Positions 9,166 through 17,760 of a stretch of 62,875 bases of DNA are shown here, piece by piece. Under the pieces are notes generated by a model that saw nothing but the letters and a program-made list of their open reading frames with translations, was not told the DNA's origin and ran no database searches. Positions within the stretch are counted from its first letter, which is position 1, and each line of letters starts with the position of its first letter. Source of the DNA: Defluviitaleaceae bacterium (GTDB lineage Bacteria; Bacillota; Clostridia; Lachnospirales; WQUN01); contig WRLD01000017.1 in NCBI GenBank assembly GCA_009777845.1, forward strand, positions 1-62,875. The letters are read 5' to 3'. A program made the translations under genes and the position numbers.

Positions 9166-9692
9166 TAATCCACGTCCTTTATCAGTTTGCCTACATACGG
9201 CAAAAATCTATACCTTTGGGCATAATCAAGCCCATAGCCCACGACAAATTCGTCTGGAATGGCAAAGCCTAAATAATCTATTCGTACCTCTGCTACGCGC
9301 CGTTCGGGCTTGTCCAAAAGGGCGCATAATCTAACAGAAGCAGGGCTTTCATTCTGCAAAAATTCGCGAAGCCACCTAGCAGTATACCCCATATCCACAA
9401 TATCCTCAACTATTATTACATCTTTGCCTTGCAAATCGAGCTTTTCGGGGTATTCAAGCCTTATTTTTCCGTCTGATATGGAATTATTGCCGTAGCTGGA
9501 AACTTTTATAAACTGCGCGCGCACGTCTAGCTTAATTTCGCGTGCCAGGTCAGTAAAAAAAACCACGCCGCCCGTCAGGGTACAGAGTAGAGTAACCGTT
9601 TTCCCTGCATAATCCTGCGTAATTTGTGCGGCTAGGTCTTTTACACGCGCGGCTATTTCCTGCGCGCTTATTAGAGGCTGTACTTTTTCCAT
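9165..9692 (-). CDS. hpt: Hypoxanthine phosphoribosyltransferase
   Basis: 175 aa. The PRPP-binding loop [14 protein letters not shown] (about residues 91-104) and the C-terminal [14 protein letters not shown], which stacks on the purine, are both present. It converts hypoxanthine (and usually guanine) plus PRPP to IMP/GMP for purine salvage. It lies 11 bp after tilS and shares a base with ftsH; the tilS-hpt-ftsH order is widely conserved in Bacillota. Here apt, another PRPP-dependent salvage enzyme, heads the same run. Confidence 0.95.
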   Translation of the reverse strand: MEKVQPLISAQEIAARVKDLAAQITQDYAGKTVTLLCTLTGGVVFFTDLAREIKLDVRAQFIKVSSYGNNSISDGKIRLEYPEKLDLQGKDVIIVEDIVDMGYTARWLREFLQNESPASVRLCALLDKPERRVAEVRIDYLGFAIPDEFVVGYGLDYAQRYRFLPYVGKLIKDVD

Positions 9693-9703
9693 TGTTCACC
9701 TGC

Positions 9704-11356
9704 CTAAGTGTAATTAGCGTTTGCGTATTCCTTGTCCCAAAAAAACCACAAAATATCGCTTCCATACGCCAAAAGTGGGATATTATCCCGCTCGGATTTC
9801 GGCACTTTTTTGTTGGTAAAAAAATCTTGTAGCTTTTGCGTAAAAAGCTGTCCGCTTCCGCTGCGTAGCGTGATTTTGTCGCCGCAAAGGCGCGTACGTA
9901 AAAAAACCTCACCATGGATTTTATCACAATCAAATGCCTTGGTACAATAACCCCTTGGCGAAAAATTTTCTTTTAAGAGGTGGTTGATGTGTTTGGCGGA
10001 TAAGTTTGGGACGGGAATGGGGGCGTTTGCAAGGTTTTTTGTAGGGGAGGGGCAAGCAGGAAGTAAGGCATTGTCCAAGTGGTTTTCTTGGATAATGCCG
10101 CACGCCGACCCTGCCTGTCCCGCAGTTGCGTGCATACCTCGGGAAGGGCAAGCCCCCGCCCTACAATACCCAACTTGGTGGGGCAACGCCGTAAAAATTA
10201 GTTTGTCGTACTCCTTAGCAACAATCGCACTAGGCAAATGTATCTCTCGCCCAGACTGTGCCTTGGCAAGCCCAAGCACCGCCAGAATATGCGCCGCGCT
10301 TATGTCGTATAGCTCCTCTGTGCGTATTTTTTCGAGTGCAATACGAATAACCCGCTTTTTTATGGCAGGGTGGAGTAGGTTTAGTTTTTGTATGTCTAGT
10401 GTGATTTTTGGTTGGGCTTGTTCTTGCTCTTGTCCTTGTGTTTGTTCTTGGGCTTGTTCTTGTTCTTGCTCTTGTGCTTGTTGTGTGTTTGCTTCACATT
10501 CTGTGTCAAGGCTTCGAGGCGATATTCCCACCAAATTGATGTTTTGCGTTGAACGCAAAACATCAACGAAACATTCGGATAAAAGGGGCAACGCTCCCAA
10601 TTTCCCCAATTCTCCAGAAGCCGCAAACGCCGCCGCAGAAAGGAAATCCTCATCATCACGCAACAATTCCGTATTCTTGGCGATTATCGCCTTTACGTTC
10701 GCACCGACCTCTTTCTCTAACGCAGGCATAATTATATTTCTTATACGGTTACGCAAAAATTCATTCGAGAAATTACTCGTATCGTGGATATACTCAAGCC
10801 CATGCAACAGCAAATATTCCTCTATTTCCGCGCGGCTCTTTTTGAGCAAGGGGCGGATAATTCGCCCATTCTCGGGCGGAATCCCACAAAGCCCCTTTAA
10901 GCCTGCGCCGCGGCAGAGGTTCATTATTACCGTTTCGGCGTTGTCGTCCGCGGTATGCCCTACGGCTATTTTTTCCGCGTTAAGCTCTCGCCGCGCCGTT
11001 TCGAGGGCTTCGTACCGCAGCTTGCGAGCGGCTTCCTCTACACCGAGCTTATACTGCTCGGCAAGCCGCCTTACGTTTACGCTAACGACCCTTAGCGGCA
11101 CGCCCAGCCGTTCGCATAACGCGCGAACAAACGCCTCATCGCCGTCCGATTCCGCGCCGCGTAAATTATGGTTTACGTGTACCGCGGCCACGTCATTGCC
11201 GTCACTGTGCAGAATATGCAGCAACGCCACGGAATCCGCGCCGCCGCTTATTCCGACAACGATTTTGGTCGGCGTGCGGTGTTGTCTAAGAAAAGCACTT
11301 AGACAACACCTTACTGCCTGCTTAGGCGTGTGACAAGACCCCGACGTATTATTCAT
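9704..11356 (-). CDS. tilS: tRNA(Ile)-lysidine synthetase, carrying in-frame repeat insertions
   Basis: 550 aa, longer than the usual 400-480. The PP-loop SGGADS (about residues 40-45) and NHNLRG (about 82) mark the N-type ATP pyrophosphatase that attaches lysine to C34 of tRNA-Ile(CAU), letting it read AUA. The C-terminal domain (RTRLCGDKITLRSGSGQLF, then FFTNKKVPKSERDNIPLLA) is intact. Three tracts look foreign: about residues 253-284 from a family B repeat, a following Gln/Glu/Ala tract (about 289-313), and about 398-439 from a family A-like repeat. The frame stays open throughout, and the gene is normally essential, so the protein is probably functional. It overlaps the apt end by 8 bp (ATGAATAA). 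Confidence 0.93.
   Translation of the reverse strand: MNNTSGSCHTPKQAVRCCLSAFLRQHRTPTKIVVGISGGADSVALLHILHSDGNDVAAVHVNHNLRGAESDGDEAFVRALCERLGVPLRVVSVNVRRLAEQYKLGVEEAARKLRYEALETARRELNAEKIAVGHTADDNAETVIMNLCRGAGLKGLCGIPPENGRIIRPLLKKSRAEIEEYLLLHGLEYIHDTSNFSNEFLRNRIRNIIMPALEKEVGANVKAIIAKNTELLRDDEDFLSAAAFAASGELGKLGALPLLSECFVDVLRSTQNINLVGISPRSLDTECEANTQQAQEQEQEQAQEQTQGQEQEQAQPKITLDIQKLNLLHPAIKKRVIRIALEKIRTEELYDISAAHILAVLGLAKAQSGREIHLPSAIVAKEYDKLIFTALPHQVGYCRAGACPSRGMHATAGQAGSACGIIQENHLDNALLPACPSPTKNLANAPIPVPNLSAKHINHLLKENFSPRGYCTKAFDCDKIHGEVFLRTRLCGDKITLRSGSGQLFTQKLQDFFTNKKVPKSERDNIPLLAYGSDILWFFWDKEYANANYT
10041..10164. repeat. Family A-like palindromic element inside tilS
   Basis: 124 bp bounded by GTAGGGG and CCCTAC, the same ends as the intergenic family A copies. 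It has the variant inner arm GGGCAAGC/GCTTGCCC instead of GGATTTATCC. The frame is open across it and adds about 42 residues to TilS, including a cysteine-bearing stretch (YCRAGACPSRG) unlike the rest of the family. Confidence 0.75.
10417..10490. repeat. Hexanucleotide microsatellite in tilS (nnCTTG / CAAGnn)
   Basis: About a dozen 6-base units of the form TTCTTG, CTCTTG or GGCTTG encode a Gln-Glu/Gln-Ala tract on the minus strand. The unit length is a multiple of three, so gain or loss of units keeps the frame. A related Gln/Thr tract occurs in the NB-ARC gene near 37090-37140. Confidence 0.8.
10506..10598. repeat. Family B element inside tilS
   Basis: Starts TCAAGGCTTCGAGGCGATAT and continues TCCCACC; it ends CGGATAAAAGGGGCAACGCTCC. 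It matches the intergenic family B copies at 37565-37770 and 12441-12512. Between these ends lies a 15-bp perfect palindrome (10536-10550 with 10552-10566) around one unpaired base. It contributes about 32 residues to TilS in frame. Confidence 0.7.
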
Positions 11357-11864
11357 ACACCAAAAGCGACCTTACATCTTGCCCTGCGAGCATTTCGCGC
11401 CCGCCAAGTCCTGCAAGCTCGATAAAAAACACGCTCGTCACGACCGCGCCGCCCATTTCCTCGATAAGCTCGATTGCCGCCCTTGCCGTGCCGCCCGTGG
11501 CGAGCAGGTCGTCAACAATCACAAACCGCTTGCCCTGCTCGACCGCGTCGCGGTGGATTTCGATAGTGGCAGTGCCGTACTCCAGCGCGTACTGCTTGCT
11601 TACGGTTTCGGCAGGCAGCTTGCCTGCCTTACGCACAGGCACAAAGCCCTTGCCCATTTTGTACGCGAGCGGCGTACCGAAAATAAAGCCCCGCGACTCT
11701 GGCCCGAGAATTGCGTCAAACTGCACGTCCGCCAACAAATCCGCCATAGAATCAATGGCAAATTTGAACGCCTGCGGCTCCTTCAACGCCGTGGTAATAT
11801 CCCTAAAAAGTATGCCCTTTATGGGAAAGTCGTGAATCTCTCTAATGATTTTTTTTAGGTTCAT
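11349..11864 (-). CDS. apt: Adenine phosphoribosyltransferase
   Basis: About 171 aa from the ATG at 11862-11864, which has AAAGGA 7 bases upstream; an in-frame Met 10 codons earlier lacks a ribosome site. The PRPP loop FVIVDDLLATGGTARAA (about residues 120-136) and the N-terminal FPIKGILFRDITT are diagnostic. It makes AMP from adenine and PRPP in the cytoplasm. It is the first gene of the minus-strand run apt-tilS-hpt-ftsH and is divergent from a DUF1540 gene across about 100 bp. Confidence 0.95.
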   Translation of the reverse strand: MNLKKIIREIHDFPIKGILFRDITTALKEPQAFKFAIDSMADLLADVQFDAILGPESRGFIFGTPLAYKMGKGFVPVRKAGKLPAETVSKQYALEYGTATIEIHRDAVEQGKRFVIVDDLLATGGTARAAIELIEEMGGAVVTSVFFIELAGLGGREMLAGQDVRSLLVYE

Positions 11865-11968
11865 GGTGTTGTCCTTTCTTTGTGTTCTTTGCATATATCT
11901 TTACTTGTTGGACAAAATATGAAAACAAGGGTAATTTTTGCCCGAAACATACGAAAGGAGATTTTACA

Positions 11969-12115
11969 ATGATAAATTGTAGCGTAAAAAACTGTCGTTT
12001 TAACGACCAGACCCAGCACTGCACGCTTAAAGACATCACTGTAGGGTGTAGCACCACCGCTCCGCACCAATGCTGTGATACGGAATGTGACAGCTTTTCA
12101 GACTGCGAGTGCTAA
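11969..12115 (+). CDS. Small Cys-rich DUF1540 protein
   Basis: 48 aa with the start set by GAAAGGAG 8 bases before the ATG. The pattern INCSVKNCRFN, QHCTLKDITVG and TECDSF is that of the DUF1540 domain, a Cys-rich probably metal-binding module common in Clostridia. It has eight cysteines. Function unknown. It has its own terminator about 100 bp downstream and is divergent from apt. Confidence 0.85.
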   Translation: MINCSVKNCRFNDQTQHCTLKDITVGCSTTAPHQCCDTECDSFSDCEC

Positions 12116-12215
12116 GCGGGCGGCTTCGCCGCGTGTAATTTCGGCGAACTATCGTGACAAAAGTCACACAACGTCACGAAGCGTAGACCGTTAGTGGCAA
12201 CACGCCCTAGAATAC

Positions 12216-12250
12216 AAAAAACGGCGCGATATATACGTGCCGTTTTTTTA
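12216..12250 (+). terminator. Terminator after the DUF1540 gene
   Basis: AAAAAACGGCGCG and CGTGCCGTTTTTTT pair around an ATATATA loop, ending in seven T residues on the plus strand. The 100 bp before it hold a small GGCGGC-TTC-GCCGC hairpin (12119-12134) and the word CACAACGTCACGA (12167), also found twice inside the ligase gene at 31.15 kb. Confidence 0.8.
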
Positions 12251-12334
12251 TTCTATAGCTGTTAAGCACGACAAACACATGAATTAACAAAATGTCACAA
12301 ACTTTTCAAATTGCATACTTTTTCGTGTTATTAA

Positions 12335-12426
12335 ACGCGGATTTAACGGATTTTCACAGATTTAGCGGATTCTAGCGAAGCTCGGATTTTAAAATCCGCG
12401 TAAATCCGTGTAAATCCGTGTTCCAT
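12335..12426. repeat. Family C repeat (CGGATTT array)
   Basis: Left half reads CGCGGATTTAACGGATTT and continues with CACAGATTTAGCGGATT. Right half is the inverted form AATCCGCGTAAATCCGTG, repeated, ending in GTTCCAT. The element can fold into a long imperfect hairpin. This and the next repeat fill the gap between the DUF1540 terminator and rny. Confidence 0.85.
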
Positions 12427-12440
12427 AAATTCTCACAAAA

Positions 12441-12512
12441 ACAGCTTCGTCATTAAAGGCTTCGGGACGACATTCCCACTACAAATAAGTCGGAGAAAAG
12501 GGGCTATGCCCC
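12441..12512. repeat. Family B repeat downstream of rny
   Basis: Contains AAGGCTTCGGGACGACATTC, CCACT, then GTCGGAGAAAAGGGGCTATG and CCCCC. The terminal GGGGCTATGCCCC hairpin lies directly after the rny stop and could serve as a transcript end. Confidence 0.75.
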
Positions 12513-12513
12513 C

Positions 12514-14064
12514 TTATTTCGCATAATCAATAGCCCGAGTTTCCCGAATAAGGCTAACCTTAATTTGCCCTGGGTATTCCAACTCGCCCTCAATGCGTTT
12601 CGCTATATCACGCGCAAGTATCGTAATTTCGGCATCGTTTACTTGGTCGGGGAATACAACTATACGTAGCTCGCGGCCTGCCTGTATGGCGAACGATTTT
12701 TCTACGCCGTCAAAGGAGTCGGCAATCGCTTCGAGATTTTGCAGGCGTTTAATGTAGGCTTCGAGCGTTTCGCGCCTTGCGCCTGGTCTTGCGCCGGAAA
12801 TCGCGTCCGCAATTTGTGTAATAACGGCAATAATATTTGTAGGCTCGACATCGCCGTGATGCGCTTCTACGGCATTTACGATTATGTCGGATTCCTTGTA
12901 TTTTTTACATAACGCCGCGCCTATGGAAACGTGCGAGCCTTCCATATCGTGGTCAACCGCTTTTCCTATGTCATGCAGCAGCCCTGCGCGCTTTGCTAGG
13001 GTAACATCTGCGCCTAGCTCCCCCGCCAACAAACCGCATAAGTACGCGACCTCCACCGAGTGCTTCAGCACATTTTGCCCATAGCTTGTGCGGAATTTCA
13101 TTTTTCCTAAAAGGCGTGTAAGCTCGGGGTGTATGCTATGAACCCCTGTTTCAAATGTAACGGCTTCGCCCTCCTCCTTAATCTGTACGTCTACCTCGCG
13201 GCGAGCCTTGCCGACCATTTCTTCTATGCGTGTGGGGTGAATCCTGCCGTCAAGCACTAGCTTTTCCAGTGCTATTCTTGCGATTTCGCGGCGCATGGGG
13301 TCAAACCCGCTTAGTATAACCGCTTCGGGCGTATCGTCTATTATTAAATCTATACCCGTTAAGGACTCTAGGGCGCGTATGTTTCTGCCCTCTCGTCCGA
13401 TTATTCTACCCTTCATTTCATCGCTGGGAAGGCTTACCACCGAAACCGTTGTTTCCGCTACATGGTCTACGGCACAGCGTTGAACCGCACTTGCCAAAAT
13501 TTCCTGCGCCTTTTTATCGGCATCGAGCTTTGTTTTCTGCTCTAGCTCGCGTAACAGCTTCGCAGATTCAAATCTTGCTTCTTTCTCGAAGGTTACTAAT
13601 AATTCCTGCTTTGCTTCATGTGCTGTCATGCCCGCTATGCGTTCTAGCTCCTTATGCTGCTTCGACAGCGCATCGTCCGCAAGGGCTTGCTTTTTGTCCA
13701 ATTCCTCTTGTTTTTTCTTTGTTTCTTCGTCCTTTTCGTTCTGCTTCTCAATTTTCCTGTCTAGCACTTCTTCCTTTTGCAATAGACGTTTTTCTAAACG
13801 CTGCACCTCGGCTCTGCGTTCTTTCGCCTCTTTCTCGGCTTCGTTTTTAGTTTTGATGCTTTCCTCTTTAGCTTCCAAAAGCATCTCCTTGGCACGCGCT
13901 TCGGCGTTCCTTTTGGCCTCCTCGATAAGATTTCCCGCTTGTGATTCCGCGGTTCCTAGCTTAGACTCAGCTACTTTTTTTCTATAAACAATGCCTACGA
14001 AAAAACCCAGTATAGCAGATAACACAGCGGCAATAATGGCAATAAGCCATGGTGCCGTTGGCAT
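12514..14064 (-). CDS. rny: Ribonuclease Y
   Basis: 516 aa, standard length. One N-terminal membrane anchor (about residues 5-27) is followed by a long charged coiled coil (about 30-190) and a KH RNA-binding domain with [15 protein letters not shown] (about 218-232). The HD phosphohydrolase domain has [11 protein letters not shown] (about 360). RNase Y initiates mRNA decay in many Bacillota by endonucleolytic cleavage at the membrane. Start ATG with GGAGGTG 6 bases upstream. It follows rpoC on the same strand after about 70 bp, with no strong terminator between them, an unusual place because ribosomal protein genes normally follow rpoC. Confidence 0.97.
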   Translation of the reverse strand: MPTAPWLIAIIAAVLSAILGFFVGIVYRKKVAESKLGTAESQAGNLIEEAKRNAEARAKEMLLEAKEESIKTKNEAEKEAKERRAEVQRLEKRLLQKEEVLDRKIEKQNEKDEETKKKQEELDKKQALADDALSKQHKELERIAGMTAHEAKQELLVTFEKEARFESAKLLRELEQKTKLDADKKAQEILASAVQRCAVDHVAETTVSVVSLPSDEMKGRIIGREGRNIRALESLTGIDLIIDDTPEAVILSGFDPMRREIARIALEKLVLDGRIHPTRIEEMVGKARREVDVQIKEEGEAVTFETGVHSIHPELTRLLGKMKFRTSYGQNVLKHSVEVAYLCGLLAGELGADVTLAKRAGLLHDIGKAVDHDMEGSHVSIGAALCKKYKESDIIVNAVEAHHGDVEPTNIIAVITQIADAISGARPGARRETLEAYIKRLQNLEAIADSFDGVEKSFAIQAGRELRIVVFPDQVNDAEITILARDIAKRIEGELEYPGQIKVSLIRETRAIDYAK

Positions 14065-14133
14065 AAACTACACCTCCTATATATTAAGCCCCAAAGGGGA
14101 CACTGACGATAATACATCTTTTACTTGGGAATG

Positions 14134-17100
14134 TCAATTAGGGACGATTTCACTCTCCGCCCGAGCCACCGTAGGATAAAACAAATCGTCCTCCTCCTCC
14201 TCGTAGCCGGGCGCGTTTTCTACCTCTACGCTCCTATACACAGGCATACCCGTACCAGCGGGTATCAGCTGCCCGATAATGACGTTTTCTTTCAAGCCAA
14301 TTAAGCTATCCTCTTTCCCTCTTATAGCCGCCTCGGTCAATACACGCGTGGTTTCCTGGAACGAAGCCGCCGATAGGAACGAATCCGTAGCCAGCGATGC
14401 CTTGGTTATTCCCAAGAGTACGCGCGTGCCAGTGGCGGGTTCGCCGCCGTTTGCGACTGTTTCCTTGTTTATTTCCTCGAACTCAAGCCAGTCAATAAGC
14501 GAGCCGGGCAATAGGTCAGTATCGCCGTTTTCGTCTACCTTTACGCGCTTTAACATCTGGCGTACGATTACCTCAATGTGCTTGTCGTTAATATCTACGC
14601 CGTGCAGGTCGTACACGCGCTGTACCTCTTGTATCATATAGTCCTGTACGCCGCGTAAGCCCTTTATTTTCAATATATCGTGCGGATAAACGCTACCCTC
14701 GGTTAGCTCACTGCCCGCCTCGATTATTTGGTCGGTATATACCTTAATCCGCGAGCCGTAGGGTATCAAATATGCCTTTTCTTCGCCTGTTTCGCTGTTG
14801 GCTATTACTACCTCGCGCTTTTTCTTGGAATCAGAAACGGAAACGCGGCCGCCAAACTCCGCGATAATAGCCAAGCCCTTAGGCTTACGCGCCTCGAAAA
14901 TTTCCTCTACGCGTGGAAGCCCCTTTGTTATATCGTCGTTTGTCGCTACGCCGCCCACCTGGAACGTACGCATGGTTAGCTGTGTGCCTGGCTCGCCAAT
15001 CGACTGCGCCGCAATAATTCCTACAGATTCGCCTATACGCACAGCGCGGCCGCTTGCCATGTTCGCGCCGTAGCACTTGGAACACAAGCCAATTCGACTG
15101 CGGCACGTAAGCACCGTACGCACTAGCACCTCCGTAAGCCCAGACGCTTCTATCGCCTCGGCCTGGTCGGGCGTAATCAGCGTATCGCCCTTTGCCAAAA
15201 CCTCGCCAGTGGTCGGGTGAACAATATCCTCAATTGCCCAACGTCCGCGAACTCTGTCCACGAGCGGCTCAATGACTTCCTCGCCGTCCGCAAACGCATA
15301 CACCTTCATGCCTGGTATATCCTCGCCTTCCTTGGCACAATCCTCCTCGCGAATGATAATATCCTGGCTTACGTCTACCATTCTACGGGTCAAATATCCC
15401 GAGTCTGCCGTACGCAAAGCCGTATCGGAAAGCCCCTTCCTCGCGCTATGCCCCGATATGAAATATTCCAACACGGTCAAGCCCTCGCGATAATTTGAAC
15501 GCACGGGAATTTCCAAGGTTTTACCAGTCGGGCTGGCTAAAAGACCCCTCATGCCCGCCATTTGCTTCATTTGTATTTTTGAACCCCTCGCGCCAGAGTC
15601 AAGCATCATAAATACGCTGTTGTCCTGGCTAAGGTTTGCCATTAAGTCCTCGGAAACCTCGTCCGCCGCGTCCATCCACACCTTTAGTACCTTGTCGCGG
15701 CGTTCGTCGTCGGTCATAAGCCCGCGGTGGAACATTTTGTATATATTTTCTACGGCATCATCTGCGGCCTTTAATATTTCGGGCTTCGAGCCAGGCACCT
15801 CCATGTCGGAAACACTTACGGAAAGCGAGCTTTGGGTAGCAAAACGGAACCCAAGGTCTTTAATTCTGTCTAGGGTGAGAGAAGTGTCCACAGAGCCGTG
15901 CTTGTTTATACAACGGTTTACGATACGGCTTAGGAATTTGTTATTTACAAGCGTGTTTACTTCATAAGAAGTACGGTCAACAGAACGGTCAACAAAGCCC
16001 AAATCCTGCGGAATAGCTTGGTTGAAAATAACACGCCCAGGCGTGGCCTCTACTAGCCGAGCTTCGCCTGTTATCGGGTCAATACGCCTTACCTTTATTT
16101 TGGCGTGCAGGTGTACCTCTCCGCTGTCGTACGCAAGAACAACCTCGTCATCAAAGGCAAAAACCTTGCCCTCGCCCAAGCGGTTGTCACGCTCTAGCGT
16201 GAGGTAATAAACGCCCAAAACCATGTCCTTGGTAGGCACAGTAATAGGCATACCGTCAGACGGCTTCAATAGGTTATTCGGCGCAAGTAAAAGGAAACGG
16301 CACTCTGCCTGTGCTTCCACAGAAAGAGGAACGTGAACAGCCATTTGGTCGCCGTCAAAGTCCGCATTGTACGCGGCACAGACAAGCGGGTGCAGCATAA
16401 GCGCGCGCCCCTCAACCAAAACAGGCTCAAACGCTTGAATCCCAAGCCTATGCAAGGTAGGCGCACGGTTTAGCATTACTGGGTGTTCCTTTATTACGTC
16501 CTCTAGCGCGTCCCATACGCGCGGCTCTAGCTTTTCCACCATTCGCTTGGCAGACTTTATATTGTGTGCATCGCCGCCCTGTACTAGCTTTTTCATTACA
16601 AAGGGCTTAAACAGCTCTACAGCCATTTCACGAGGAAGTCCGCATTGGTAAATTTTCAAATTAGGCCCTACGACTATTACGCTTCTGCCAGAATAGTCTA
16701 CGCGCTTACCCAAGAGGTTTTGGCGGAAGCGCCCCTGCTTTCCTGTCAATAAATCGGACAGCGATTTCAACGCGCGGTTGCCAGGCCCTGTTACTGGGCG
16801 GCCGCGCCGTCCGTTGTTAATAAGCGCATCAACTGCTTCCTGCAACATTCTTTTTTCGTTACGCACAATAATATTGGGTGCGCCGAGGTCTAGCAAACGC
16901 TTTAGCCTGTTATTTCTGTTAATAACGCGGCGGTATAGGTCGTTTAGGTCGGACGTAGCGAAGCGGCCGCCGTCTAGCTGTACCATGGGGCGCAGGTCGG
17001 GCGGAATGACTGGAATAGCATCACAAATCATCCACTCTGGGCGATTGCCCGACAAGCGGAACGATTCAATAACTTCTAGCTTTTTTATATAACGTATTCT

Positions 17101-17757
17101 TTTCTGTCCTGTCGCTTCCTTTAACGCTTCCTTTAGCTCCTCGGATTCCTGCTCTAGGTCAATCGCTAGGAGTAGCTCCTTTACTGCCTCCGCGCCCATG
17201 CCTACACGGAATGTAGGCGTACGCTTTCCGCCGTCCGTTTCCTGCCATTGGCCGTGTTCCTCCAACGCGGTACGGTACTCTATTTCCGTCAAGAGGGTTT
17301 TCACCTGCAAGCCAGTATTTCCGCCGTCTAAAACAACGTACGCCGCAAAGTATAAAATCTTTTCTAACGCGCGCGGCGACATGCCAAGAATCAAGCCCAT
17401 TCGGCTAGGTATACCCCTAAAATACCAAATATGGGAAACAGGGGCGGCAAGCTCTATATGCCCCATGCGTTCACGTCTTACCTTGCTTTTTGTTACCTCT
17501 ACGCCGCAACGGTCGCAGACTACGCCCTTATAGCGAATACGCTTATATTTACCGCAGTGACATTCCCAGTCCTTGTTAGGCCCGAAAATGCGTTCGCAAA
17601 ACAAGCCCTCGCGCTCTGGCTTTAGTGTACGGTAGTTAATTGTTTCTGGTTTTTTTACTTCGCCCCTGCTCCACTCGCGTATTTTTTCGGGTGAAGCAAG
17701 CCCTATTTTTATTGAGGAGAATGTCATTGCAGGCGTTGGTTTTTCTTGGAAGCTCAT
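14134..17757 (-). CDS. rpoC: DNA-directed RNA polymerase subunit beta'
   Basis: 1207 aa. The N-terminal zinc site [16 protein letters not shown] (about residues 65-85) and the catalytic [12 protein letters not shown] with three Mg-binding Asp (about 460) are present. So are the second zinc cluster [13 protein letters not shown] (about 880) and the trigger-loop region [18 protein letters not shown] (about 917). Forms the active centre with RpoB, whose stop lies 3 bp upstream. The acidic tail ([10 protein letters not shown]) is common in Clostridia. Confidence 0.98.
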   Translation of the reverse strand: MSFQEKPTPAMTFSSIKIGLASPEKIREWSRGEVKKPETINYRTLKPEREGLFCERIFGPNKDWECHCGKYKRIRYKGVVCDRCGVEVTKSKVRRERMGHIELAAPVSHIWYFRGIPSRMGLILGMSPRALEKILYFAAYVVLDGGNTGLQVKTLLTEIEYRTALEEHGQWQETDGGKRTPTFRVGMGAEAVKELLLAIDLEQESEELKEALKEATGQKRIRYIKKLEVIESFRLSGNRPEWMICDAIPVIPPDLRPMVQLDGGRFATSDLNDLYRRVINRNNRLKRLLDLGAPNIIVRNEKRMLQEAVDALINNGRRGRPVTGPGNRALKSLSDLLTGKQGRFRQNLLGKRVDYSGRSVIVVGPNLKIYQCGLPREMAVELFKPFVMKKLVQGGDAHNIKSAKRMVEKLEPRVWDALEDVIKEHPVMLNRAPTLHRLGIQAFEPVLVEGRALMLHPLVCAAYNADFDGDQMAVHVPLSVEAQAECRFLLLAPNNLLKPSDGMPITVPTKDMVLGVYYLTLERDNRLGEGKVFAFDDEVVLAYDSGEVHLHAKIKVRRIDPITGEARLVEATPGRVIFNQAIPQDLGFVDRSVDRTSYEVNTLVNNKFLSRIVNRCINKHGSVDTSLTLDRIKDLGFRFATQSSLSVSVSDMEVPGSKPEILKAADDAVENIYKMFHRGLMTDDERRDKVLKVWMDAADEVSEDLMANLSQDNSVFMMLDSGARGSKIQMKQMAGMRGLLASPTGKTLEIPVRSNYREGLTVLEYFISGHSARKGLSDTALRTADSGYLTRRMVDVSQDIIIREEDCAKEGEDIPGMKVYAFADGEEVIEPLVDRVRGRWAIEDIVHPTTGEVLAKGDTLITPDQAEAIEASGLTEVLVRTVLTCRSRIGLCSKCYGANMASGRAVRIGESVGIIAAQSIGEPGTQLTMRTFQVGGVATNDDITKGLPRVEEIFEARKPKGLAIIAEFGGRVSVSDSKKKREVVIANSETGEEKAYLIPYGSRIKVYTDQIIEAGSELTEGSVYPHDILKIKGLRGVQDYMIQEVQRVYDLHGVDINDKHIEVIVRQMLKRVKVDENGDTDLLPGSLIDWLEFEEINKETVANGGEPATGTRVLLGITKASLATDSFLSAASFQETTRVLTEAAIRGKEDSLIGLKENVIIGQLIPAGTGMPVYRSVEVENAPGYEEEEDDLFYPTVARAESEIVPN

Positions 17758-17760
17758 TTA

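Noticed and set aside
9984..11333. 449-codon frame on the plus strand opposite tilS
   Set aside because: Antisense of tilS with Cys/Ser/Ala-rich composition and no recognisable domain or ribosome site.
14065..14133. Terminator between rpoC and rny
   Set aside because: Only a short GTCCCC/GGGGCT hairpin without a T run is visible; not enough to call.
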